A DNA stretch of 64,000 nucleotides from Herbaspirillum huttiense (GCF_004367745.1 NZ_CP037993.1:2232001-2296000); one strand, 5' to 3'; shown: positions 8,528 to 18,154, counted from the first letter of the stretch. Translations and numbers: made by a program. The notes: generated by a model not told the origin, from the letters alone.

Positions 8528-8935
8528 ATGGCAGCAGATGATCAGTATTTCCTCGTGGTTGATGACTTTTCGACGATGCGTCGCATTGTCAGCGGCCTGC
8601 TGAAGGAGCTCGAATACACCAAGATGGTGGAGGCCGATGATGGCTCTTCCGCACTGAAGATCCTGGAGGCGGGCGCATTGCCGGTGACCTTCGTGCTGAC
8701 CGACTGGAACATGCCGGGCATGGATGGCCTGACGCTGCTCAAGAAGATCCGTGCAACGCCTTCTCTGGCGCACTTGCCGGTATTGATGATCACGGCCGAA
8801 GCCAAGAAGGAAAACATCGTCATGGCGGCGCAGTCCGGCGCGGATGGCTACATCGTCAAGCCTTTTACGGCGGCCACCCTGAAGGAAAAGATCGAAAAGA
8901 TCCTGGCGCGGCGCGCTACGATGGCCGGCGCGTAA
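8528..8935 (+). CDS. cheY: Chemotaxis response regulator CheY
   Basis: A single 135-residue receiver domain very similar to enterobacterial CheY. It has the acidic pair D12/D13 ([12 protein letters not shown]), the phospho-acceptor D59 in [10 protein letters not shown], the switch residue T89 ([11 protein letters not shown]) and K111 (VKPFTAATL). Phosphorylated CheY binds FliM at the flagellar motor. The gene stands alone between a tRNA and thrS, away from any che operon, and has its own terminator. Family identity is clear; its use in flagellar chemotaxis rather than another output is inferred from similarity. Confidence 0.9.
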   Translation: MAADDQYFLVVDDFSTMRRIVSGLLKELEYTKMVEADDGSSALKILEAGALPVTFVLTDWNMPGMDGLTLLKKIRATPSLAHLPVLMITAEAKKENIVMAAQSGADGYIVKPFTAATLKEKIEKILARRATMAGA

Positions 8936-8981
8936 TCGGCGGCTGAATCCGGATTTGGGTGCAGCTGGTCCAGAGCGTAAC

Positions 8982-9005
8982 AACGGCATCCTCGGATGCC
9001 GTTTT
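8982..9005 (+). terminator. Terminator of cheY
   Basis: AACGGCATC pairs with GATGCCGTT around a CTCG loop, then TTTT, 46 bp after the cheY stop. Confidence 0.88.
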
Positions 9006-9160
9006 GCGTTTGGGGATCAAGCTTCAGTTTCCGGCTGTCGAAGATGACGGGGTTTGCTTTTCATCGCTGTTTCCGGGAGGTCGCGGCGACCTGCGGGGTC
9101 GTGGTGACGGCGGTCCCCGGCGGTGCCATGCGGGAGTGGTGACGATGCCCGTGCAAAGTT

Positions 9161-9169
9161 TGCTATAAT
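9161..9169 (+). promoter_or_regulatory. Extended -10 promoter of the thrS operon
   Basis: TGCTATAAT is a perfect extended -10 element (TGnTATAAT). The -35 region is weak (TGACGA or GACGAT around 9140-9146). A start near 9176 would give a leader of about 240 nt before thrS, with room for the leader peptide and attenuator. Confidence 0.75.
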
Positions 9170-9256
9170 GCGCGGCCACGGTCTGATCTGCCCTTGTCGG
9201 CAGCGGCCTCCAGAATTCATCCCCTCATCTGTAAGAGCGAGAAAGGCAATCCGGTT

Positions 9257-9298
9257 ATGACACCGCGAACTACCACCGAGGTTTTCACGCGACGCTAG
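9257..9298 (+). CDS. Threonine-rich leader peptide of thrS
   Basis: A 13-codon ORF encodes MTPRTTTEVFTRR and ends in TAG. Five of thirteen codons are Thr (ACA, ACT, ACC, ACC, ACG), three of them consecutive. A GAGAAAGG sequence lies 10 nt upstream. It sits inside the transcribed leader of the threonyl-tRNA synthetase gene, directly before an intrinsic terminator. This is the layout of ribosome-mediated attenuation, in which scarce Thr-tRNA stalls the leading ribosome and favours read-through. Function is inferred from position and codon content. Confidence 0.72.
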   Translation: MTPRTTTEVFTRR

Positions 9299-9320
9299 TC
9301 GGGTTCTTTTTCGTCCTTTG

Positions 9321-9350
9321 AAAAAGCGCGGCTGGTCCGCGTTTTTTTTT
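9321..9350 (+). terminator. Attenuator terminator in the thrS leader
   Basis: A core CGCGG/CCGCG stem (9327-9331 with 9337-9341) around CTGGT is extended by an A-tract pairing with the nine-T run 9342-9350. It lies 22 nt after the leader-peptide stop and 64 nt before thrS. A competing upstream hairpin (9306-9312 with 9320-9326) uses the same A-tract. CCGCG in the leader ORF (9263-9267) could also pair with the terminator's 5' arm. Confidence 0.75.
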
Positions 9351-9414
9351 CGTCCTTCTTTTCGACATTACCCTCAACAGGCAAGGCAGCAAGGCTGCCG
9401 ACATGGAGTGCACA

Positions 9415-11322
9415 ATGGTTTCAGTTCGTCTTCCCGATGGTTCGCAACGCCAGTTCGACAACCCGGTCACCGTGGCGCAGGTCGCCGCCAACATCGGCAC
9501 TGGCCTGGCCAAGGCGGCCCTGGCTGGCCGCGTCGATGGCAAGCTGGTCGATACCTCTTATCTGATCGACAAGGATGCCGACCTGGCCATCATCACCGAC
9601 AAGGATCCGGACGGTCTGGAGGTGATTCGCCACTCCACCGCTCATTTGCTGGCTTATGCGGTCAAGGAGCTGTTCCCTGAGGCGCAAGTCACCATTGGTC
9701 CGGTCATCGACAACGGTTTCTATTACGACTTCTCGTACAAGCGTCCCTTCACCCCGGAAGACCTGCAAGCCATCGAAAAGAAAATGGCCGAGCTGGCCAA
9801 GAAGGATGAGCCGGTTACCCGCAAGGTGCTGCCGCGTGATGAGGCCGTGGCTTACTTCAAGTCCATCGGCGAAGCTTACAAGGCCGAGATCATTGCTTCG
9901 ATTCCGCAGAATGAGGACGTGTCGCTGTACACCGAAGGCAGCTTCACCGACCTGTGCCGCGGCCCGCACGTGCCGTCCACCGGCAAGCTGAAGGTGTTCA
10001 AGCTGATGAAGCTGGCTGGCGCTTACTGGCGTGGCGATTCCAACAACGAGATGCTGCAGCGTGTCTATGGCACCGCCTGGGCCAAGAAGGAAGATCAGGA
10101 AGCCTACCTGCACATGCTGGAAGAGGCTGAAAAGCGCGACCACCGCAAGCTGGGCCGTGCGCTGGACCTGTTCCACTTCCAGGATGAGGCCCCGGGCCTG
10201 ATTTTCTGGCATCCCAAGGGCTGGACCATCTGGCAGCAAGTGGAGCAGTACATGCGCCGCGTCTACCAGGACAACGGCTATCAGGAGGTGAAGGCGCCGC
10301 AGATCCTGGACCGCTCGCTGTGGGAAAAGACCGGTCACTGGGAAAACTATCGTGAAAACATGTTCACGACCGAGTCGGAAAACCGTGCCTATGCCTTGAA
10401 GCCGATGAACTGCCCGGGCCACATCCAGATTTTCAATTCGGGTCTGCACAGCTACCGCGACCTGCCGCTGCGCTACGGCGAATTCGGCCAGTGCCACCGC
10501 AACGAGCCTTCCGGCGCGCTGCACGGCATGATGCGCGTGCGCGGCTTTACCCAGGATGACGGTCACATCTTCTGTACCGAAGACCAGATCCAGGAAGAAG
10601 TGGCTGCCTTCAACCGCGTGGTGCGTGAAGTTTACGACTGCTTCGGCTTCAAGGAAGTGGCTGTGAAGCTGGCCCTGCGTCCGGAAAAGCGCATCGGTGC
10701 GGAAGAAGTCTGGGACAAGGCTGAAAACGCCCTGCGTGAAGCCATCCGCGCCTCCGGTTCGGAATGGGAAGAGCTGCCGGGCGAGGGGGCTTTCTATGGT
10801 CCGAAGATCGAATATCACCTGAAGGATTCCATTGGCCGTTCCTGGCAGTGCGGCACCATGCAGGTGGACTTCTCCATGCCGGCGCGCCTGGGAGCGGAGT
10901 ATGTCACCGAAGACAACAACCGCAAGGTGCCCGTGATGTTGCACCGGGCCATCGTCGGCTCGCTGGAGCGCTTCATCGCCATCCTGATCGAAAACCACGC
11001 CGGTGCCATGCCCTTGTGGCTGGCGCCAACGCAGGTTGTCATCCTGAATATTTCCGATGCGCAGGCGGATTATGTGCAGAACGTTGCACAAACGCTGAAA
11101 AAACAAGGGTTTAGGGTCGAGACCGATTTGCGCAACGAGAAGATTACCTATAAAATACGGCAGCATTCCATTCAGAAGCCGCCCTATATCTTGGTTGTCG
11201 GCGATAAAGAACGGGATGCAAACACTGTGGCCGTGCGAGCGCGGGGCAATGTCGATCTGGGCGTGATGTCCATCGACACCTTGGTGGAACGCCTCAAGGA
11301 TGAGGTGGCCGCCAAAGCCTGA
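9415..11322 (+). CDS. thrS: Threonyl-tRNA synthetase
   Basis: A class-II synthetase of 635 residues that charges tRNA-Thr. Domains in order are TGS (residues ~1-60), the editing domain (~60-225, with [10 protein letters not shown]), the catalytic core (~240-535) with the zinc-ligand motif [10 protein letters not shown] and motif-2 region [17 protein letters not shown], and the C-terminal anticodon-binding domain. The ATG at 9415 is chosen over the in-frame ATG at 9403 because GGAG lies 8 nt before it and because family members start directly at the TGS strand. It heads the operon with infC, rpmI and rplT and is probably controlled by the Thr leader upstream. Confidence 0.96.
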   Translation: MVSVRLPDGSQRQFDNPVTVAQVAANIGTGLAKAALAGRVDGKLVDTSYLIDKDADLAIITDKDPDGLEVIRHSTAHLLAYAVKELFPEAQVTIGPVIDNGFYYDFSYKRPFTPEDLQAIEKKMAELAKKDEPVTRKVLPRDEAVAYFKSIGEAYKAEIIASIPQNEDVSLYTEGSFTDLCRGPHVPSTGKLKVFKLMKLAGAYWRGDSNNEMLQRVYGTAWAKKEDQEAYLHMLEEAEKRDHRKLGRALDLFHFQDEAPGLIFWHPKGWTIWQQVEQYMRRVYQDNGYQEVKAPQILDRSLWEKTGHWENYRENMFTTESENRAYALKPMNCPGHIQIFNSGLHSYRDLPLRYGEFGQCHRNEPSGALHGMMRVRGFTQDDGHIFCTEDQIQEEVAAFNRVVREVYDCFGFKEVAVKLALRPEKRIGAEEVWDKAENALREAIRASGSEWEELPGEGAFYGPKIEYHLKDSIGRSWQCGTMQVDFSMPARLGAEYVTEDNNRKVPVMLHRAIVGSLERFIAILIENHAGAMPLWLAPTQVVILNISDAQADYVQNVAQTLKKQGFRVETDLRNEKITYKIRQHSIQKPPYILVVGDKERDANTVAVRARGNVDLGVMSIDTLVERLKDEVAAKA

Positions 11323-11395
11323 GACGGGGAAGCCAGGGGCTTCCTCCCAGCGCAAGAGCACGGCTTAATTCATTGGATTTTAAAAGGAAACTGCA

Positions 11396-11917
11396 ATAGC
11401 TACTGACAAGTCGCATCGCCTCAACCGCGAGATCACTGCGCCGGAAGTGCGCCTTTCGGGTGTCGACAACGAGCCTCTGGGTATCGTCAGCCTGGCCGAA
11501 GCCTTACGGCTTTCCGAAGAGGCTGAAGTCGATCTGGTCGAGATTGCGCCCACTGCGCAACCTCCGGTCTGCCGTCTGATGGACTACGGCAAGTTCAAGT
11601 ACCAGGAGCAGAAGAAGGCACACGAGGCCAAGCTCAAGCAGAAGGTCATCCAGGTCAAGGAAGTCAAGTTCCGCCCGGGTACCGATGATGGCGATTACAA
11701 CATCAAGCTGCGCAACCTGACCAAGTTCCTGGAAGAGGGTGACAAGACCAAGATCACGCTGCGTTTCCGCGGCCGTGAAATGGCTCACCAGGAAATCGGC
11801 ATGCGCGTGCTGGAGCGTCTGAAGGCTGATCTGGAGCCGTATGGCCAGGTCGAGCAGTTTCCCAAGATGGAAGGCCGCCAGATGATCATGGTGCTGGCGC
11901 CCAAGAAAAAGAAATAA
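11396..11917 (+). CDS. infC: Translation initiation factor IF-3, ATA start
   Basis: IF-3 binds the 30S subunit and rejects non-AUG starts and wrong initiator tRNAs. From the ATA at 11396 the frame reads [18 protein letters not shown], the usual IF-3 N-terminus, giving 173 residues, the family length. AAAGGA lies 7 nt upstream, and no ATG, GTG or TTG fits the conserved N-terminus; the next start-like codon (GTG 11447) would remove 17 conserved residues. Rare start codons on infC are known to serve autoregulation, because IF-3 discriminates against them. The IF3-N and IF3-C domains are both intact ([20 protein letters not shown] end). Confidence 0.95.
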   Translation: MATDKSHRLNREITAPEVRLSGVDNEPLGIVSLAEALRLSEEAEVDLVEIAPTAQPPVCRLMDYGKFKYQEQKKAHEAKLKQKVIQVKEVKFRPGTDDGDYNIKLRNLTKFLEEGDKTKITLRFRGREMAHQEIGMRVLERLKADLEPYGQVEQFPKMEGRQMIMVLAPKKKK

Positions 11918-11987
11918 ATCGTTTATAACGTTTATATATTTTTCGTTTTTCCAGGTTGTACGTCGCAGTTTCAGTCTAGCCGTATCA

Positions 11988-12012
11988 GGACGACATCCCT
12001 CCGGTGTCGTCC
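11988..12012 (+). repeat. Hairpin in the infC-rpmI intergenic leader
   Basis: GGACGACA pairs with TGTCGTCC around a 9-nt loop, without a T-run. It lies in the unusually long 296-bp gap before rpmI. In E. coli L20 represses rpmI-rplT by binding a leader structure; an equivalent role is only a guess. Confidence 0.4.
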
Positions 12013-12213
12013 ATGCCGCAGCAGCCAGGGCAATCCAGGCGGTGGCGGCAGTGTAGGGCCGACAAAGGATTTGCTGGGCGCAGGCAACTGCGTCAGGCAA
12101 AAGCAGCGGGTTCACCCGCTGTCAAATAAGTGAGAGCAGGCATCCAAGAGCAGCGAGCGTGCTGCCACCTGCAATCATCAAAAAATGGAGCTGTCCGAAA
12201 GGACAGAGTTGCT

Positions 12214-12411
12214 ATGCCTAAGATGAAATCGAAGAGCAGCGCGAAGAAGCGTTTTCGCGTCCGCCCGGGCGGTACCGTCAAGCGCGGTCAAGCCTTCAAG
12301 CGTCACATCCTGACCAAGAAGACCACCAAGAACAAGCGTCAACTGCGCGGTACCGAGGGCGTCCATGAGACGAACCTGAATTCCGTTCGCGCGATGCTGC
12401 CGTTCGCTTAA
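12214..12411 (+). CDS. rpmI: 50S ribosomal protein L35
   Basis: A 65-residue basic ribosomal protein. It starts [14 protein letters not shown], with the hallmark K/R-rich segments and the block [14 protein letters not shown]. The ATG at 12214 has GAAAGGACAGAG upstream. An in-frame upstream extension to 12130 is not conserved-looking and is excluded. It is followed 25 bp later by rplT, the standard pair. Confidence 0.97.
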   Translation: MPKMKSKSSAKKRFRVRPGGTVKRGQAFKRHILTKKTTKNKRQLRGTEGVHETNLNSVRAMLPFA

Positions 12412-12436
12412 CCTCACCATACACTAAGGAGCTACT

Positions 12437-12799
12437 ATGCCTAGAGTCAAACGTGGGGTAACAGCACGTGCCCGCCACAAGAAAGTCCTCGCACTCGCCA
12501 AGGGTTACCGCGGCCGTCGCAAAAACGTCTACCGTATCGCCAAGCAAGCAGTCATGCGCGCTGGTCAGTACGCGTACCGTGACCGTCGTAACAAGAAGCG
12601 CGTGTTCCGCGCACTGTGGATCGCCCGTATCAACGCCGCTGCGCGTTCGCACGGCGTGACCTACAGCGTGTTCATGAACGGCCTGAAGAAGGCTGCGATC
12701 GAACTGGATCGTAAGGTCCTGGCCGATATGGCTGTCACCGACAAGGCTGCTTTCGCTGCCATCGTCAACCAGGTGAAGGCCAACATCGCTGCCGCCTAA
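12437..12799 (+). CDS. rplT: 50S ribosomal protein L20
   Basis: L20 is needed for early 50S assembly and, in E. coli, autorepresses rpmI-rplT translation. The 120-residue sequence starts [16 protein letters not shown] and has the characteristic [18 protein letters not shown] stretch. AAGGAG lies 6 nt before the ATG. The pheST genes follow after about 210 bp that hold several hairpins and a Phe-rich ORF. Confidence 0.97.
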   Translation: MPRVKRGVTARARHKKVLALAKGYRGRRKNVYRIAKQAVMRAGQYAYRDRRNKKRVFRALWIARINAAARSHGVTYSVFMNGLKKAAIELDRKVLADMAVTDKAAFAAIVNQVKANIAAA

Positions 12800-12875
12800 A
12801 TCGACAGCGTGTTTGCGGTAGCCGGCCGCAACATCGGACGCAAGTCAGACGAGCAGCCGGCGCTGCAAAATCCTG

Positions 12876-12904
12876 CGGGGCAGAGGTGATACACCGATGC
12901 CCCG
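12876..12904 (+). repeat. Hairpin enclosing the RBS and start of the pheST leader ORF
   Basis: CGGGGCA (12876-12882) pairs with TGCCCCG (12898-12904). The intervening 15 nt contain the GAGGTG Shine-Dalgarno, and the ATG at 12897 lies at the 3' arm, so folding would limit leader translation. It is followed by TATGTTTTT and could also act as a weak rplT terminator. Confidence 0.55.
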
Positions 12905-13061
12905 TATGTTTTTGATCCACGGTTTCGTGGATTTTTTTGATTCACCTTCCGTGAATCCCTTCTTTTCGACTTCGTCGTCGGATTTTCGATTGGAGCGAGA
13001 CTTACCGCATGAATCCCCTAGACCAACTCCTGGGCCAACTGGTCACGCAGGCGCAGGCTGA
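12897..13061 (+). CDS. Candidate Phe-rich leader ORF of pheST
   Basis: A 54-codon ORF with a good Shine-Dalgarno (AGAGGTG, 8 nt upstream) begins [15 protein letters not shown]. Seven of its first 30 codons are Phe. It runs through both hairpins between rplT and pheS and overlaps the pheS start by 53 nt in another frame. In E. coli pheST is attenuated by the Phe-rich leader peptide PheM at the same genomic place. Here the ORF does not stop before the terminator, so the mechanism would differ, and the Phe codons partly reflect the terminator T-run. Treat as a candidate only. Confidence 0.4.
   Translation: MPRMFLIHGFVDFFDSPSVNPFFSTSSSDFRLERDLPHESPRPTPGPTGHAGAG
12915..12938 (+). terminator. Intrinsic terminator/attenuator between rplT and pheS
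   Basis: ATCCACG pairs with CGTGGAT around GTTT, followed by a seven-T run. The 3' arm can instead pair with ATTCAC just downstream, so the terminator and that alternative are mutually exclusive. Confidence 0.85.
12939..12957 (+). repeat. Second hairpin of the pheST leader
   Basis: GATTCAC pairs with GTGAATC around CTTCC, followed by CCCTTCTTTTCG. Its 5' arm is the segment that could compete for the terminator's 3' arm. Confidence 0.7.
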
Positions 13062-14037
13062 TTTCGCCGCCGCGCCCGACGCCGCCGCACTGGAAAACGC
13101 CAAGGCCAAGTACCTCGGCAAGACCGGCCAGATCACCGAGCAGATGAAGGGACTGGGCAAGCTGGCGCCGGAAGAGCGCAAGGTACAAGGGGCGATCATC
13201 AACGTCGCCAAGGAACAGATCGAAACCGCGCTGACCGCACGCCGCGATGCACTGGCCAATGCCCAGATGCAGGCGCGCCTGAATGCGGAAGCCATCGATG
13301 TCACCTTGCCGGGCCGTGGGCGTGGCGTGGGCGGCATCCACCCCGTGATGCGCTCGTGGCAGCGCGTCGAGGAAATTTTCCGCTCCATCGGTTTTGATGT
13401 CGCCGACGGTCCCGAGATCGAGACCGACTGGACCAATTTCACCGCATTGAACAGCCCCGAGAACCACCCGGCGCGCTCGATGCAGGACACCTTCTACATC
13501 GAAGGCAACGACACCCAGGGCAAGCCGCTGCTGCTGCGTACCCACACCAGCCCGATGCAGGTGCGCTACGCCCGCATGAACAAGCCGCCCATCAAGGTCA
13601 TCGCACCGGGCCGCACCTATCGCGTCGATAGCGATGCCACCCACTCGCCGATGTTCCATCAGGTCGAAGGCCTGTGGATCGCCGAGGACATCAGCTTCGC
13701 CGACCTCAAGGGCGTGTACCTCAACTTCGTCAAGGCCTTCTTCGAGACCGACGACCTGCAGGTGCGCTTCCGCCCCTCGTATTTCCCCTTCACCGAACCA
13801 TCGGCCGAGATCGACATCGCCTTCGGCAGCGGTCCCCTGAAGGGCCGCTGGCTGGAAGTTTCCGGCGCTGGCCAGGTGCACCCGACGGTGGTGCGCAACA
13901 TGGGTCTGGATCCTGAACAGTACATCGGTTTCGCGTTCGGCTCGGGCCTGGAGCGCCTGACCATGCTGCGTTACGGGATCAGCGACCTGCGCCTGTTCTA
14001 CGAAGGCGACCTGCGCTTCCTGAAGCAATTCAATTAA
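13009..14037 (+). CDS. pheS: Phenylalanyl-tRNA synthetase alpha subunit
   Basis: The catalytic subunit of the alpha2-beta2 class-II enzyme that charges tRNA-Phe. The 342-residue protein has the N-terminal coiled-coil tRNA-binding arm (residues ~1-90), then the core with [14 protein letters not shown], the substrate region [19 protein letters not shown], motif 2 ([19 protein letters not shown]) and motif 3 ([17 protein letters not shown]). GGAGCGAG lies before the ATG. It pairs with pheT 78 bp downstream. Confidence 0.97.
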   Translation: MNPLDQLLGQLVTQAQADFAAAPDAAALENAKAKYLGKTGQITEQMKGLGKLAPEERKVQGAIINVAKEQIETALTARRDALANAQMQARLNAEAIDVTLPGRGRGVGGIHPVMRSWQRVEEIFRSIGFDVADGPEIETDWTNFTALNSPENHPARSMQDTFYIEGNDTQGKPLLLRTHTSPMQVRYARMNKPPIKVIAPGRTYRVDSDATHSPMFHQVEGLWIAEDISFADLKGVYLNFVKAFFETDDLQVRFRPSYFPFTEPSAEIDIAFGSGPLKGRWLEVSGAGQVHPTVVRNMGLDPEQYIGFAFGSGLERLTMLRYGISDLRLFYEGDLRFLKQFN

Positions 14038-14051
14038 TTCGATCACGCAGG

Positions 14052-14071
14052 ACGCCGCGCTGTCGCGGCGT
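14052..14071 (+). repeat. GC-rich hairpin between pheS and pheT
   Basis: ACGCCGCG pairs with CGCGGCGT around CTGT. No T-run follows, so it is more likely an mRNA-stability or processing element than a terminator. Confidence 0.55.
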
Positions 14072-14115
14072 GCCTCCGGCTCATAGCTCATAGCCGATAG
14101 CTGAAAGTCTGAATC

Positions 14116-16542
14116 ATGCAATTCTCTGAAAACTGGCTGCGTACCATGGTCAATCCGACCATGACCTCGGATGAACTGTCGCACCTGCTGACCATGTCCG
14201 GTCTGGAAGTTGAGGAAGTCGAACCGGTCGCGCCTCCCTTCACCAATGTGGTGGTGGGCGAAGTGCTGGAAGTCTCCAAGCACCCGGATGCGGATCGCCT
14301 GAACGTGTGCCGCGTGAATGTTCATACCGGCACCATCCTCAACATCGTCTGTGGCGCGCCCAACGTGCGCGCCGGTCTCAAGGTGCCTTGCGCCATGGTC
14401 GGTGCCGTGTTGCCGCCGGGTGCCGATGGCAAGCCCTTCGAGATCAAGGTCGGCAAGCTGCGCGGCGTGGAGTCGCAGGGCATGCTGTGCTCGGCCCGCG
14501 AACTGAAGCTGTCGGAAGATCACGGCGGCCTGCTGGAGCTGCCCGACGATGCACCGGTCGGTCAGAATTTCCGCGACTACCTGCAACTGAACGACCTGAA
14601 GTTCACCATCAAGCTGACCCCCAACAAGGCGGATTGCCTGTCGGTGCTGGGTGTGGCACGTGAAGTGTCGGCCCTGACCGGTACGCCCCTGAAGGCCCCG
14701 GCCTATCAGGCCGCCGCCGTCAACCTGGACGAGAAGCTGCCGGTGCGCATTTCCGCGCCCGACCTGTGCGGCCGTTTTGCCGGCCGCGTGATCCGTGGCC
14801 TCAACGCCAAGGCCGCCACCCCGCAGTGGATGAAGCAGCGCCTGGAGCGCAGCGGCCAGCGGCCGATCTCGGCGCTGGTGGACATCTCCAATTACGTGAT
14901 GCTGGAGCTGGGCCGTCCCTCGCACGTGTTCGACCTCGACAAGATCCATGGCAGCCTGGACGTGCGCTGGGGCCGCAAGGGTGAATCCCTGAAGCTCCTC
15001 AACGGCAATACCGTGGAAGTCGATGAGTGGGTCGGCGTGATCTCCGACGACAAGGAAATCGAATCCCTGGCCGGCATCATGGGGGGCGATGCCACTGCGG
15101 TTTCGCTGGACACCACCAACATCTACCTGGAAGCCGCATTCTGGTTCCCGCAGGCGATCCAGGGCCGTGCGCGCCGCTACAACTTCTCGACCGATGCCGC
15201 GCATCGCTTCGAGCGCGGCGTCGACTTCGCCACCGTGGTCGATCACATCGAGCGCATCACCGCGCTGTTGCTGGAAATCTGCGGTACCCCCGAGACCCGC
15301 GTCGGCCCGGTGGATGACCAGATCGTCAACCTGCCCAAGCGTGAACCGGTCGCGCTGCGCACCGCGCGTGCGGCCAAGGTGATCGGCGTGGAGATCACTG
15401 ACGAGATGGTGTCGGATATCTTCAAGCGTCTGGGCCTGTCTTTCGACTACCAGCCTGGCCTGTTCTCGGTGACGCCGCCGTCCTATCGCTTCGACATCGA
15501 GATCGAGGAAGACCTGATCGAGGAAGTCGCCCGCGTCTACGGTTTCGAGAACATCCCGGCACTGCCGCCGGTGGCCGCCAATGCCATGCGCATCGCGCCC
15601 GAGAACACCCGTTCGCTGTTCGCCATCCGCCGCCTGCTGGCCGATCAGGATTATCAGGAAGTGGTCAACTTCAGCTTCGTGGAAAGCGCCTGGGAAGCCG
15701 ACTTCGCCGGCAACACCAATCCCATCAAGCTGTTGAACCCGATCGCCAGCCAGATGAGCGTGATGCGTTCTTCGCTCATCGCCGGCCTGGTCGCGAATGC
15801 GCGCTACAACGTCAACCGCAAGGCAGCGCGTATCCGCGTCTTCGAAGCGGGTGCCGTGTTCCACAAGAACGCCGCCATCACCGATGGTCCGCTGGCTGTC
15901 GCCGGTTTCGAGCAACCCAAGCGCGTGGCCGCATTGGCCTATGGTCCGGTGGCCGAGGAGCAGTGGGGCCAGCCGACCCGTAACGTCGATTACTTCGACG
16001 TCAAGGCCGACCTGGAAGCGCTGTTCGCGCCGCGCGCGCTGCGTTTCGTCAAGGCCGAACATCCGGCGCTGCATCCTGGACGCACTGCGCATGTACTGCT
16101 GGGTGACAAGGTGGTCGGCGTGATCGGAGAATTGCATCCCAAGTGGCAGCAGAAGTACGACCTGCCGCTGGCCCCCGTGGTCTTTGAGGTGGATGCCGAG
16201 GCGCTGCAGGAGCGTGACCTGCCGTCCTACTCGGAAATCTCCAAGTTCCCGGCGGTCAGCCGCGACATCGCGCTGGTGGTCAAACACTCGGTGGGTGCGC
16301 AGCAATTGCTGGACGTTTTTGCCGCCGAAAAGCGGGCCAATCCGGACTGCGGCATCTTGCAAGCCCTTGTTTTATTTGATGAATATCAAGGCAAGGGTCT
16401 CGAAGCGGACGAAAAAAGCCTTGCGTTCCGCTGCACCTTGCAAGATACTCAAAACACCCTTCAGGATGACAAGGTTGACCTTGCGGTGAATGCACTGGTG
16501 GCCGCGGCGAGCGCCAAGCTCGGTGCCAGGTTGCGTGCCTGA
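14116..16542 (+). CDS. pheT: Phenylalanyl-tRNA synthetase beta subunit
   Basis: The 808-residue beta subunit, which binds tRNA-Phe and edits mischarged Tyr-tRNA. It shows the N-terminal start [12 protein letters not shown], an EMAP-like tRNA-binding domain (residues ~40-150, with [15 protein letters not shown]), the B3/B4 editing domain (~210-380), B5, the catalytic-like core, and the C-terminal ferredoxin-fold anticodon-binding domain. It is full length. The stop is 4 nt before the likely ihfA start, suggesting translational coupling. Confidence 0.97.
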   Translation: MQFSENWLRTMVNPTMTSDELSHLLTMSGLEVEEVEPVAPPFTNVVVGEVLEVSKHPDADRLNVCRVNVHTGTILNIVCGAPNVRAGLKVPCAMVGAVLPPGADGKPFEIKVGKLRGVESQGMLCSARELKLSEDHGGLLELPDDAPVGQNFRDYLQLNDLKFTIKLTPNKADCLSVLGVAREVSALTGTPLKAPAYQAAAVNLDEKLPVRISAPDLCGRFAGRVIRGLNAKAATPQWMKQRLERSGQRPISALVDISNYVMLELGRPSHVFDLDKIHGSLDVRWGRKGESLKLLNGNTVEVDEWVGVISDDKEIESLAGIMGGDATAVSLDTTNIYLEAAFWFPQAIQGRARRYNFSTDAAHRFERGVDFATVVDHIERITALLLEICGTPETRVGPVDDQIVNLPKREPVALRTARAAKVIGVEITDEMVSDIFKRLGLSFDYQPGLFSVTPPSYRFDIEIEEDLIEEVARVYGFENIPALPPVAANAMRIAPENTRSLFAIRRLLADQDYQEVVNFSFVESAWEADFAGNTNPIKLLNPIASQMSVMRSSLIAGLVANARYNVNRKAARIRVFEAGAVFHKNAAITDGPLAVAGFEQPKRVAALAYGPVAEEQWGQPTRNVDYFDVKADLEALFAPRALRFVKAEHPALHPGRTAHVLLGDKVVGVIGELHPKWQQKYDLPLAPVVFEVDAEALQERDLPSYSEISKFPAVSRDIALVVKHSVGAQQLLDVFAAEKRANPDCGILQALVLFDEYQGKGLEADEKSLAFRCTLQDTQNTLQDDKVDLAVNALVAAASAKLGARLRA

Positions 16543-16546
16543 TGTG

Positions 16547-17020
16547 ATGTCCGAGAGCGAAAATAATTACAGACCGGAATCGGTTGAGGCCCAGTCATTC
16601 ATCGCCATGAACAACGTGAATTCGAACGAATTTCAATCCGTGCTGGACGCCGACCTGCATCGTGCCGTACTGGAATCCCAGGCACGTTCGCAGGCCGACA
16701 AGAACCTGCCGACGCTGACCAAGGCCGAGCTGGCCGAACTTTTGTTCGAGCAGGTCGGTCTGAACAAGCGCGAAGCCAAGGACATGGTGGAAACCTTCTT
16801 CGACGAGATCCGCAACGCTCTCGAACGTGGCGAGGCCGTCAAGCTGTCCGGCTTCGGTAATTTCCAGCTGCGCGACAAGCCGCAACGGCCTGGCCGCAAT
16901 CCCAAGACTGGCGAGGAAATCCCCATCACTGCGCGCCGCGTCGTGACCTTCCACGCCAGCCAGAAATTGAAGGAAATGGTGGAACTCTCCAGCGGCGACG
17001 CCGTTGAAATGTCCGTCTAA
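16547..17020 (+). CDS. ihfA: Integration host factor subunit alpha
   Basis: A DNA-bending protein that forms the IHF heterodimer with IhfB and also serves phage integration and replication. The HU/IHF core starts at [20 protein letters not shown] and includes the beta-ribbon tip [13 protein letters not shown], whose Pro intercalates DNA. An unusually long N-terminal extension of about 50 residues precedes the core. The start at 16547 is chosen for its 4-nt spacing from the pheT stop; the in-frame ATG at 16607 (137 residues) is a real alternative, and neither has a strong Shine-Dalgarno. The pheT-ihfA-merR order is typical of proteobacteria. Confidence 0.9.
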   Translation: MSESENNYRPESVEAQSFIAMNNVNSNEFQSVLDADLHRAVLESQARSQADKNLPTLTKAELAELLFEQVGLNKREAKDMVETFFDEIRNALERGEAVKLSGFGNFQLRDKPQRPGRNPKTGEEIPITARRVVTFHASQKLKEMVELSSGDAVEMSV

Positions 17021-17023
17021 TCT

Positions 17024-17425
17024 ATGAACGATCGTGTCAACAAACCGGCGGCCATCGTCTTGCCGCCCATCCCGGCCAAGCGTTATTTCACGATAGGCGA
17101 GGTCAGCGAACTGTGCGGTGTGAAGCCGCACGTGTTGCGCTACTGGGAACAGGAATTCACCCAGTTGAAACCGGTGAAGCGCCGCGGCAACCGGCGTTAT
17201 TACCAGCACCACGAAGTGCTGTTGATCCGCCGCATCCGTGAACTGCTGTATGAACAAGGCTTCACCATCAGCGGTGCCCGCAACAAGCTTGACGGCACGC
17301 ACGAGGCCGAGCAGCCGCAAGAGCCGCAGCGTCCCGTCATCAGCCTGGACGAGGCGGCCATCGATGCCTTGCGGACGGAGTTGCAAGCCGTGCTGGAAAC
17401 CCTGAAACCCGGGGCTGCAGCCTGA
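17024..17425 (+). CDS. MerR-family transcriptional regulator
   Basis: A 133-residue regulator with an N-terminal MerR winged-helix domain: YFTIGEVSELCGVKPHVLRY, the wing RRGNRRYY, then VLLIRRIRELLYEQGFTI. A Pro/Gln-rich linker and a short C-terminal helix follow; there is no Cys-rich metal-binding loop. It begins 3 nt after the ihfA stop and is surely cotranscribed. This small MerR protein is a conserved ihfA neighbour in proteobacteria; its target is unknown. Confidence 0.9.
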   Translation: MNDRVNKPAAIVLPPIPAKRYFTIGEVSELCGVKPHVLRYWEQEFTQLKPVKRRGNRRYYQHHEVLLIRRIRELLYEQGFTISGARNKLDGTHEAEQPQEPQRPVISLDEAAIDALRTELQAVLETLKPGAAA

Positions 17426-17503
17426 TTTACGTGCCAGGGTTGTTGCGCCGGAGATCTTGCCGACCAACATAAGCTTTCTTGCTTCCCGGTTTTTATTTTT
17501 ACG

Positions 17504-17539
17504 CGCCACACGCTGGTCCTCATCGGCCACCGTGTGGCG
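17504..17539 (+). terminator. Hairpin after merR, weak terminator
   Basis: CGCCACACG pairs with CGTGTGGCG around an 18-nt loop, then TGTTCATTT. The T-run is poor, so termination is possible but not assured. Confidence 0.5.
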
Positions 17540-17584
17540 TGTTCATTTCCGGGGTGCTCCCGGCCAACAGACGGAGATCTCACC

Positions 17585-18109
17585 ATGAGTCCTTATCAAT
17601 GGCGTCCGATGCGGGCGGCTGACTTGCCGCACGTGATGGCGATCGCTGACTTGGTTCACGCTGGCTATTTCGAATCAGAAGAAGTCTTCGCAGAACGTCT
17701 GGCCTTGTTTGCGCCTGGCTGCCGGATCGCCGTGCGCAGCGGGCAAGCGGACGGCAACGAGCAGGTCATCGGTTACGCCTTCATGCATCCCGCTCGTCTC
17801 GGCGTGCCGCCATCCCTCAACAGCTTGCTGAACGGACTGGATACTGCGGCCGATTGCCTGCATCTGCATGATGTCGCGCTGCTGCCGGCGGCACGCGGCT
17901 CCGGGCTCGGGCGGGAGTTGGTGGACGATCTGTGCCGTGTGGCTGAGCAGGCGGGGCTGGCGATGGCGACCTTGGTGGCGGTGCATGCATCAAGTGCCTA
18001 CTGGCGGGCCGCGGGATTTGCCGAGGATGGGCAGGCGCTGGCAGGGAAGGGCGGGAGTCTGGCCAGCTATGGCGAGGGCGCGCTCTACATGTTCAGGCGG
18101 TTACGCTAG
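17585..18109 (+). CDS. GNAT-family N-acetyltransferase
   Basis: A 174-residue GNAT-fold protein that would transfer acetyl from acetyl-CoA to an unknown amine. Motif A with the pyrophosphate-binding loop is seen as LHDVALLPAARGSGLGRELV, followed by the motif-B region VAVHASSAYWRAAGF. The ATG at 17585 has ACGGAGAT upstream; an in-frame extension to 17534 lies within the upstream hairpin and is rejected. A bidirectional terminator-like hairpin follows. Confidence 0.85.
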   Translation: MSPYQWRPMRAADLPHVMAIADLVHAGYFESEEVFAERLALFAPGCRIAVRSGQADGNEQVIGYAFMHPARLGVPPSLNSLLNGLDTAADCLHLHDVALLPAARGSGLGRELVDDLCRVAEQAGLAMATLVAVHASSAYWRAAGFAEDGQALAGKGGSLASYGEGALYMFRRLR

Positions 18110-18154
18110 TGCCGGTGCTTGCCTTGGCGGAAGATTGATTGTTGTCAATGTGGC

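Noticed and set aside
13018-16362. 1114-codon leftward frame across pheS and pheT
   Set aside because: High-GC antisense shadow of two certain synthetase genes.
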